Assembly: GCA_943333275.1 (NCBI GenBank)
Contig: CALQSQ010000032.1
Span: 1-55,336, forward strand
DNA length: 55,336 bases
Source of the DNA: Akkermansia muciniphila
Lineage (GTDB): Bacteria > Verrucomicrobiota > Verrucomicrobiia > Verrucomicrobiales > V1-33
Direction: 5' to 3'
A program made the position numbers and the translations under genes. The notes beneath the pieces were generated by a model, which was not told where the DNA came from, made no database searches, and was given only the letters and a program-made list of their open reading frames with translations. The first letter of the stretch is position 1. The number at the start of each line of letters is the position of its first letter. Shown here in pieces: positions 48,961 to 55,336 of the stretch.

Positions 48961-51900
48961 ATGCATTCCTTGATCCGAACCCTTCTTTTCCTGACCCCCG
49001 TTGCCGCAGCCGTGGCTGAACCCCAACCGCTCCCCACCAAACTTCCCGCGGGCTTGAAAGCCACACTGTTTGCAGCCCCGCCCATGGTGAATTACCCCAC
49101 ATTTGTGGAGGCTGCGGCCAATGGTGACCTTTATGTTTCCGTGGATAAAAATGGATCGATCGATACCAAGCCGGATCGCGGATTTATTTACAAACTGGTG
49201 GACAAGGATGGTGACGGGAAGGCGGACGAGCGGACGGTCTTTGCATCGCCGGTGACGAGTCCGCGCGGACTGGCGGTGGTGGGCAGGACGGTCATCTGCC
49301 TGCATCCGCCGGAACTGGAGGCGTTTACGGACAAGGATGGCGACGGTATCGCCGAGGAGCGCAAGGTGCTGATCAAGGGGATCGGGTTCGATCTCAGCAA
49401 ACGTCCGCCGGACCACACTTCCAACGGGGTGACGCTGGGGATCGATGGCTGGTTGTATCTGGCGATTGGCGATTTTGGATTTATGGAAGCGGAGGGAGTC
49501 GATGGGAGGAAATTTCAATTTCGCGGGGGTGGAGTGGTGCGGGTGCGGCCTGATGGCACTGGCATGGAATTGTATGCCCGCGGCACGCGCAACATTTACG
49601 AAGTGGCGGTGGACCCGTGGCTGAATCTGTTCGCACGGGACAATACCAATGATGGCGGGGGCTGGGACACGCGGGTGGAATTCTATCTGGGTGGCGTGGA
49701 TCTGGGGTATCCCCGGAAGTTCATGCATTTCACCGATGAGACGTTTCCGGTGCTGGGAATTTTCGGCGGGGGATCCGGGGTGGGGGGTGTTTACGTTCAG
49801 GAAAAAGGGTTCGGCTGGCCCGCGGGATATGACGATGCGCTCTACACCTGCGACTGGGGACGCAGTGCCATTTACCGTCATCAGTTAACGGACAAGGATG
49901 CTAGCTTTGCGATCACGCAGGACACACTGCTGGAAATCGAGCGTCCCACGGATATGAAAATGGATGCGCGCGGCAATGCCTATGTGGCATCCTGGAAGGG
50001 GGCGACGTTCAATTACGCCGGCGAGGAGGCCGGATACATCGTGCGAGTCAGTCCGGAGAAGCCAACCGGCAAAACGGTGGACACGAAATTTTCCGCGAAG
50101 GCCCCGGCGGCCTTGGTGGCGGACCTGACGAATGCCGACAGCCACATGCTGCGACTGGCGGCCCAGCAGGAAATCCTGCAGCGTGGAAAGGCGGCGGCGT
50201 TTGTGCCGTTGCTGGAGCAGGCAGCCAAATCGGTGGCCAGCGTGCCAGGCCGGATCGCGGCCATTTTCACATTGAAACAACTGCAGCATGCGGACGCGAC
50301 TCCCTTTCTCATTCAATTGCTGGACGATGCCAAGGTAAGGGAGTTCGCGCTGCGGGCGCTGGCGGATGTGCCCAGTGAAGGCCTTGCTGTTCCCACAGAA
50401 AAGCTGGTGGCTGCCCTGAGCGACCCCAATGATCACGTGAAGGCCCAGGCGGCGATTGCCCTGGCAAGATTGAATCGTGCGGAAGCTGCGCCCACTCTGC
50501 TGGCGATGGCTGGCCAGGCCAAGGAGGTGGGGACCGCCCCTGAAATGAAGCCGCGTGCGACGACGGAGGTCATCCGCAAATCCACGCCCGGGAGACTTGG
50601 GCATTTGGAGGCGGAGATCAGCGGAGGCAAGGTCATTTACCTCGTGGCCACGGCGGGACCGGACACGTTTGATCTGGATCATGCCGATTGGGTTGAGCCC
50701 CATTTCACCGGTCCGAAAGGCGATCAGAAATTGACGGATCTGAAATGGAAATCTGCCTCGCAGGGATTCGGCAACACGCATGTGAACGGAAATTGTTTCG
50801 GCGCGCCGATCAAGATTGACGGCAAACCTGTGGCTTATGGAATCGGCACCCACGCAGTCAGTGTGATCGCCTATGATATCCCAGAGGGGGCGACGAAATT
50901 CATCTCTTCCGGTGGTCTTGATGATTCCAGCGCCGCCCAAGGGGAACTGGGTAGCGTGGAATTTCAGGTGTTCGTGGACGAACTGCCATCGCGTTATCAG
51001 GGAGGGCCAACGAATCAGGAGGCTGTTTACACTGATACCACGCGGGCGCTCCCGCATGTGGCCTCGCAGGCGTTGATCAAACTCGGAGCGGCGGATGCCT
51101 GCCTGAAGGCCCTCGACAGCGAGCCCTCACTGCATGCGGCGGCGTTGCGGGTGCTGCGCCAGTTGCATACGCCGGAAGTGGTCAGCTCATTGATCGAGCG
51201 CTTGGGAAAAGCTGATGATGCGACGCTGCAGCGGGGAATCTTGACCGCGCTGGTGCGGCTGGCCAATGAGGAAGGCCCCTGGGATGGAAGCTCCTGGGGC
51301 ACGCGTCCCGACACGACTGGTCCCTATTACAAACGCGACAAATGGGCGGAAACGCCGCGCATCGAACAGGCGCTGCGGGAATTTTCCGCCAGTGCATCCG
51401 GTGACCTGAGGAATTTCCTCACCTCCGAACTGGCCCGCCATTCCGTGACTGTTCCCAACCTCGCGACCGCAGCAACATCCGCCGATCCGCAATGGGCCAA
51501 GGATCAGGAATTGCTCATGAAGGCGCTGCAGGGCACGGTGAAAATGAACCCAGGGGACATCGGGCTGATGGAGGCCCAGGTCGCCATCGATGAGGCGCTC
51601 AAGGTGCTCGATGCAAAAAAGGCTGACGTTGCCCACGGTGCCAAACTCTTCACCCAGCAAGGTTGCGCCTCCTGCCATGTCGTTGGAAAAAATGATCCCC
51701 CGAAGGGTCCGAATCTGTTCGACATCGCCCTGCGTTACAAGCCGCAGGAAATCATGATGAGCATTCTCAATCCGAGTGCTTCGGTGAGTCAGGGATTCCC
51801 CACACAGATCATCACCCTCAAGGATGGACAAATCGCCAGTGGCTTTGCCCTTCGCGAGGCGGGGGATGAGATCATTATTCGAAACATGGCGGCCATGACG

Positions 51901-52035
51901 CAGAAGATCGCCACGTCTGACATTGCCAAGCATGAGAAGGACGAGCATGTTTCGAGCATGACACCCGGATTGCTCAACAATGTCACGCCGCAGGGATTGG
52001 CGGACCTGATCGCCTATTTCCAAAGTCTGAAATAG
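48961..52035 (+). CDS. Secreted PVC-type membrane-bound dehydrogenase-like protein with NPCBM and cytochrome c domains
   Basis: The 1024-residue product has a signal peptide (MHSLIRTLLFLTPVAAAVAEP). A beta-propeller of the glucose/sorbosone-dehydrogenase type follows (GIDGWLYLAIGDFG, RGTRNIYEVAVDPW, YTCDWGRSAIYRH). A HEAT-like helical region then contains an NPCBM-type carbohydrate-binding insert (about residues 570-690: DHADWVEPHF, YGIGTHAVSVIAYDIP, VEFQVFVDE). A C-terminal cytochrome c domain has CASCH and GPNLFDIALRYKP. This order is typical of the large PVC haem proteins. It probably oxidises a sugar or polyol at the cell surface, but the substrate is unknown. The start at 48961 is chosen because it begins the signal peptide; an upstream start would add 34 Gly/Cys-rich residues. 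Confidence 0.93.
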   Translation: MHSLIRTLLFLTPVAAAVAEPQPLPTKLPAGLKATLFAAPPMVNYPTFVEAAANGDLYVSVDKNGSIDTKPDRGFIYKLVDKDGDGKADERTVFASPVTSPRGLAVVGRTVICLHPPELEAFTDKDGDGIAEERKVLIKGIGFDLSKRPPDHTSNGVTLGIDGWLYLAIGDFGFMEAEGVDGRKFQFRGGGVVRVRPDGTGMELYARGTRNIYEVAVDPWLNLFARDNTNDGGGWDTRVEFYLGGVDLGYPRKFMHFTDETFPVLGIFGGGSGVGGVYVQEKGFGWPAGYDDALYTCDWGRSAIYRHQLTDKDASFAITQDTLLEIERPTDMKMDARGNAYVASWKGATFNYAGEEAGYIVRVSPEKPTGKTVDTKFSAKAPAALVADLTNADSHMLRLAAQQEILQRGKAAAFVPLLEQAAKSVASVPGRIAAIFTLKQLQHADATPFLIQLLDDAKVREFALRALADVPSEGLAVPTEKLVAALSDPNDHVKAQAAIALARLNRAEAAPTLLAMAGQAKEVGTAPEMKPRATTEVIRKSTPGRLGHLEAEISGGKVIYLVATAGPDTFDLDHADWVEPHFTGPKGDQKLTDLKWKSASQGFGNTHVNGNCFGAPIKIDGKPVAYGIGTHAVSVIAYDIPEGATKFISSGGLDDSSAAQGELGSVEFQVFVDELPSRYQGGPTNQEAVYTDTTRALPHVASQALIKLGAADACLKALDSEPSLHAAALRVLRQLHTPEVVSSLIERLGKADDATLQRGILTALVRLANEEGPWDGSSWGTRPDTTGPYYKRDKWAETPRIEQALREFSASASGDLRNFLTSELARHSVTVPNLATAATSADPQWAKDQELLMKALQGTVKMNPGDIGLMEAQVAIDEALKVLDAKKADVAHGAKLFTQQGCASCHVVGKNDPPKGPNLFDIALRYKPQEIMMSILNPSASVSQGFPTQIITLKDGQIASGFALREAGDEIIIRNMAAMTQKIATSDIAKHEKDEHVSSMTPGLLNNVTPQGLADLIAYFQSLK

Positions 52036-52044
52036 CCCCGTGGC

Positions 52045-52062
52045 ACGGGCGTCCCCGCCCGT
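52045..52062. terminator. Hairpin between convergent genes
   Basis: ACGGGCG, loop TCCC, CGCCCGT form a perfect 7-bp stem 10 bases after the stop of the dehydrogenase-like gene and 23 bases before the end of the convergent CotH-like gene. There is no U-tract. It may act as a bidirectional terminator or be one copy of a short dispersed palindrome. Confidence 0.4.
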
Positions 52063-52084
52063 AAGCCAATTACCTTGCCCGGCC

Positions 52085-55000
52085 CTACGGTGCAATGACC
52101 GTGTGAAACCGCCAGAAACCGCGGGGCCCCTGACTCTGGTGGGGTTGGGCGCTGCGGTAGAGGACTGTTTCCGTGCCATCCCCATTGGCTGTCGCACTGA
52201 CGAAAACGGTCTGCGCCGCCGTCCACGGACCGGCGAGGTTGGTCGAGTATTCACACGTGAAGGTCACATCGCTCAGATACTGGCGCCGGGTGCAGGTGAG
52301 GGTGGTATAGCGGTTGGTAACTCCCAGGACTGTGAACAGGGCGGTGCCCTGCTGGATGTTGCGCGCCTGATCCATGACATAGATGTCTCCGCCCAGGCAG
52401 TATTCCAGAACATTGTTCAGACCATCGGCATCTTCGTCGTCGTTGTCACCGACGGCACCGGTGAAGGATTTCCAGGAGGCGTAGGTATGCACGTCGTTTC
52501 CACCAGGGGAGCCACCGGGATAGACGCTGGGGCGCCAGGCCGTGGCCGTCTGGTCGTCGGTGAGATTTCCAGTGGGGGCCGTGCGGATGAGGGAGAAGCC
52601 GCCGCCGTCCGCGCCGACCGGCCAGGGGGCGAGGTCATCGTAGGTCACGTTGCGGATGATGCTGCCGCCGGGTGTGTAGAGGATGATCTGCTCACCGGTG
52701 TTGTCGAGATGGCCCTTGTAGCTTCCAGCCACCGGCTTGCCCGCGCCGTAGCGCTGATCAAAGGCCGGCTTGCGCGAGGCGATGATGATCCGCGCTCCGG
52801 GTGCGAGGGTCCGGCCCAGCAGGGAATCATTAAAGTCAAAATCTATGGCTCCATAGAGGTAAACTCCCGCCAGATCGATGGTCTTAGGGCCGATATTTAC
52901 AAACTCGATGAATTCAAAGTCATCGGCATCCGTGTAGCCAAGGGAGAACTCATTGGCATCCGGATCGCTGGGATGATACATGATTTCGCTGATGGCGAAA
53001 TTGGCCGTGGAGGCGGGTTCGGTATCAACGAGGTAGGTGGCTTCGGCGAGTGCGCTCCAGGTTCCGGTGTTGTGAGTGCGGGCACGGAGTGGCTTCGCTC
53101 CGGAGCCCGAGACGTAATAGGGAGAGGGCACACTGGTGCGCGTGGCAATGAGGCTCAGATTGAAGCTGATGTCGCTGCTGTCTGCGGCGCGTTGATGGAT
53201 CTCCACGGCGATGGTGTTGGTGCCGTTGACGAAAACGGAGGGAGGGATGGTAAAATCGGTCTCGGCGTTTTCGTTGTTCACCGAAGCGGCATAGAAGTCG
53301 TAGGCAGGATCGGCGGTCAGGCCCGCGGTGGTGGCGACTTGTGTGCCATTGATATAGACCACTCCAGCATCATCATAGCGAAGATGCACGGTGGCCGATG
53401 TGATCTGGTTTGCGTTGGTGACGCTGAAAGTTTTGCGGAAATAGGTGGTGGGGTAGCGCGCATTGGAGGGGCCGCCGGGGACGGTCGTGGCTTCATCTCC
53501 ATCACCGTAACCCAGTTCCGCGGGTCCACTCGACCAGGTGGCATCGTTGAAACCACTCGTCCTCCAGGCGGTTCCCTGATTGCTTCCGTCCGCCTTGTAT
53601 TTCCAAGTGGCCCCGAGCGGAACCATTGTCTCGTTCGTCGTGGAGGAGGTGTAAATGAGTGCGCCGGGCTTGATGGCGCCACCGATCAGTCGCGGATCGG
53701 ACCCGTCCGCCATGTAATAGATCGTTCCGCCACCGGGAGCGGCCATCACGACCTCCGACCCGTTCGCGACGTAGCCGCCGAACGGGTTGAGCGTCGGCGC
53801 GTCGAGCGCGGGATACAGACCGTCCGCGCGAAGTTGGGCGAGCACGATATCGCCCCGGCTGGAGACGTAGTTGTTCAGGATGTAATCACGTGCACCGAGC
53901 CAGTTCACGCGATTCAGTGGCGTTGCCACTTTCGAATCCCCCCAGCGCGCGGATTCCGCGACGATGGTGCTGTCAACGATTGCCGCGAGCTTGTTGAAGC
54001 GGGCAGTCCACGCCGCCGCGGTCAACCCACCACCGTTGAACATGAATTGATGTACGCGGTCCGCCCACCGCATCCGGTATTCGACATTCGGCCGCAGGTC
54101 TTGATCGAGGAACATCGGAGACGAGTAGGTGAAGTTGTTCCAGTTCCCTATGACCGGATCCGAGAACGGCCCGGTGCGATCCTCGCCGGTGTTGAAGAAG
54201 GTGTGTTCCGCATCGTGGACGAAAAATTTGAAACCTTTATTCCCCAACCGGTTGCGCAATCCGAACCAGTTATTCGAACGATCATTTCCCAGAAAAGCCG
54301 AGGTCGAGCCGTCGAGATTGCCATGCCAGAAGGTGATGAGCATGTAGTCGATGAGATTGTCCACATCCAGGAGCACCGGGTCGGCGGTGGGGGTCACGCC
54401 ATCGGCGGCTTTGCCCTGCATCTTGTAATAGTTCGTGTTCGTGGGGTTCGAATAATGCGCGCGCGATTTGTTCCAGAGGTCCTGCCAGGCGGCAAAATTT
54501 CCGTCCGTCAAGCCGGTCACATAACCACTGTCCTGTTCGCACTTGACCACGTCAAAATCCTCCTTGTTTCCGGGCAAATAGGTCGCTCCAAAACTCGCCT
54601 CGGTTCGCTCGTCGAAGTCGAAAAGTCCGAAGTATTGACCGTTCACATAGACGTGCACGTAGCGCACATGCGAGCCGAGTTGCCCGAGATCTGTCTGCGC
54701 CTGCCTCGATCCCTCCTCGCGCATGAACGTATTGTTTCCGTCGCCGCCAAAGCTCCATGAATAATTTTCCGCAGTCCGCAGATCGATCTGGTCGTAGCTG
54801 TCCGGTCCGAAGCGCCCGAACAGCGGGTAGTTCAGCTTCCCGTTGCCGTAATCGTTTCTGAAATAGATATGGAATCCGTGCTTTGGATTATCGGTCGATC
54901 GCGAATAACCACCACGCACGCGCACGCCGGCACCGGTCTGAAACTCCGAAGTGCCATTCGGATGCAGGGCGTCCGGCGGATTGATCATCTCGATCGAACA

Positions 55001-55336
55001 CGGCCGCTCCCATGCGAATCCGCGGCCATACGGATTCACAATGATGCCCGTGGACGGGTCGGTGAGATTCGCCTGATCGGTTACGATCGAAATCGAGGAG
55101 AGCGCCTTCAACGCGTTTTGCACCATGGTTGGACCGCCAATCGTCGGATCCGGGCTGTTTACGATGTCCGGATCCATCCCGTAATCGAGAATCTGTCCGT
55201 TGATGGGCCCCACGGGCCAGCCCGCAGGTGGCGCGCCCGTCGATGATTGCGTGATCACGTCAGCCGTGAAAATGTAAGTCTGCGTGTCCACGTCCGTCGG
55301 CTGGTAGCCAGCCTTGAATGCCGCCGCCCGCACAAC
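52085..55336 (-). CDS. CotH kinase-like and lamin-tail-domain surface protein, 5' end outside the window
   Basis: The minus strand is open for 1083 codons plus a stop, to the window edge, so the N-terminus is missing. The first visible residues (VRAAAFKAGYQPTDVDTQTYIF) match the end of a chitobiase-type C-terminal domain. A CotH-like protein kinase region follows: RGGYSRSTDNPKHGFHIYFR, FGLFDFDERTE and FFVHDAEHTFF. Next come a galactose-binding-like beta-sandwich (GYGDGDEATTV, YFRKTFSV, YDDAGVVYINGTQV), a lamin-tail domain (ISEIMYHPS, EFIEFVNIGPKTIDLAGVYL) and a C-terminal strand-rich module ending WRFHTVIAP. Such giant secreted proteins are common in Verrucomicrobia. The kinase activity of the CotH part is uncertain. 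Confidence 0.92.
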   Translation of the reverse strand, partial: VVRAAAFKAGYQPTDVDTQTYIFTADVITQSSTGAPPAGWPVGPINGQILDYGMDPDIVNSPDPTIGGPTMVQNALKALSSISIVTDQANLTDPSTGIIVNPYGRGFAWERPCSIEMINPPDALHPNGTSEFQTGAGVRVRGGYSRSTDNPKHGFHIYFRNDYGNGKLNYPLFGRFGPDSYDQIDLRTAENYSWSFGGDGNNTFMREEGSRQAQTDLGQLGSHVRYVHVYVNGQYFGLFDFDERTEASFGATYLPGNKEDFDVVKCEQDSGYVTGLTDGNFAAWQDLWNKSRAHYSNPTNTNYYKMQGKAADGVTPTADPVLLDVDNLIDYMLITFWHGNLDGSTSAFLGNDRSNNWFGLRNRLGNKGFKFFVHDAEHTFFNTGEDRTGPFSDPVIGNWNNFTYSSPMFLDQDLRPNVEYRMRWADRVHQFMFNGGGLTAAAWTARFNKLAAIVDSTIVAESARWGDSKVATPLNRVNWLGARDYILNNYVSSRGDIVLAQLRADGLYPALDAPTLNPFGGYVANGSEVVMAAPGGGTIYYMADGSDPRLIGGAIKPGALIYTSSTTNETMVPLGATWKYKADGSNQGTAWRTSGFNDATWSSGPAELGYGDGDEATTVPGGPSNARYPTTYFRKTFSVTNANQITSATVHLRYDDAGVVYINGTQVATTAGLTADPAYDFYAASVNNENAETDFTIPPSVFVNGTNTIAVEIHQRAADSSDISFNLSLIATRTSVPSPYYVSGSGAKPLRARTHNTGTWSALAEATYLVDTEPASTANFAISEIMYHPSDPDANEFSLGYTDADDFEFIEFVNIGPKTIDLAGVYLYGAIDFDFNDSLLGRTLAPGARIIIASRKPAFDQRYGAGKPVAGSYKGHLDNTGEQIILYTPGGSIIRNVTYDDLAPWPVGADGGGFSLIRTAPTGNLTDDQTATAWRPSVYPGGSPGGNDVHTYASWKSFTGAVGDNDDEDADGLNNVLEYCLGGDIYVMDQARNIQQGTALFTVLGVTNRYTTLTCTRRQYLSDVTFTCEYSTNLAGPWTAAQTVFVSATANGDGTETVLYRSAQPHQSQGPRGFWRFHTVIAP

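Noticed and set aside
52040..54760. 906-codon plus-strand open frame
   Set aside because: It is antisense to the CotH/lamin-tail gene, has low-complexity Gly/Val/Arg composition and shows no family motif.

Overview
The window looks like a chromosomal segment of a Verrucomicrobiota bacterium. The evidence is the mix of PVC-superphylum signature families: a secreted cytochrome-c/DUF1549/DUF1553 protein divergent from a DUF1501 protein, a membrane-bound-dehydrogenase-like protein with a CxxCH haem motif, a CotH/lamin-tail surface protein, and a conserved small protein next to rpmB. Ordinary housekeeping genes (mutL, purL, asd, a short-chain prenyl diphosphate synthase, rpmB, nuoF) lie between them. 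No tRNA, rRNA, CRISPR array, transposase or phage gene was recognised. The identification rests on family recognition by eye, not on a database search.

Layout. 1-3705: a partial DEDDh exonuclease, a membrane protein and an A-type Fe-S carrier on the minus strand, then mutL on the plus strand. 3727-7665: the divergent DUF1549/DUF1553 and DUF1501 pair. 7788-25538: a three-gene nonribosomal peptide synthetase (NRPS) operon, consisting of a 4751-residue synthetase, an MbtH-like protein and a second 1088-residue synthetase. 25688-37942: mostly minus-strand housekeeping and conserved genes. 37943-44354: an accessory region with a long hairpin repeat, a 1526-residue nuclease-helicase ending in 12 tandem 74-residue repeats, a probable HsdM (type I methylase) remnant, and 1.1 kb of repeat-rich DNA without convincing genes. 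44355-46618: a primase-polymerase-like gene translationally coupled to an endonuclease-IV-like TIM-barrel gene. 46658-55336: an uncharacterised protein with a possible DNA-binding N-terminus, and secreted proteins.

The main item of interest is the NRPS operon. The large synthetase reads C-A-T, C-T, C-A-T, A-T, C-A-T and then a C-terminal domain that resembles cyanobacterial long-chain acyl-ACP reductase (AAR) rather than a thioesterase or the usual short-chain-dehydrogenase-type reductase. The A-less C-T module comes from an exact-period (545-residue) tandem duplication of a T-C unit. The second synthetase is A-T-C. Its A domain lacks the aspartate that binds the substrate alpha-amino group, so it probably loads a carboxylic acid that is not an alpha-amino acid. 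Hand-read specificity residues suggest Val-like, unassigned, Asp/Asn-like and basic residues for the four A domains of the large enzyme. If the terminal domain is an active reductase, a peptide aldehyde ending in a basic residue is a testable product hypothesis. No phosphopantetheinyl transferase, transporter or thioesterase lies next to the operon.

The second item is the nuclease-helicase with its repeat array beside a decayed methylase fragment, which looks like a restriction-derived defence gene that has lost its partner.
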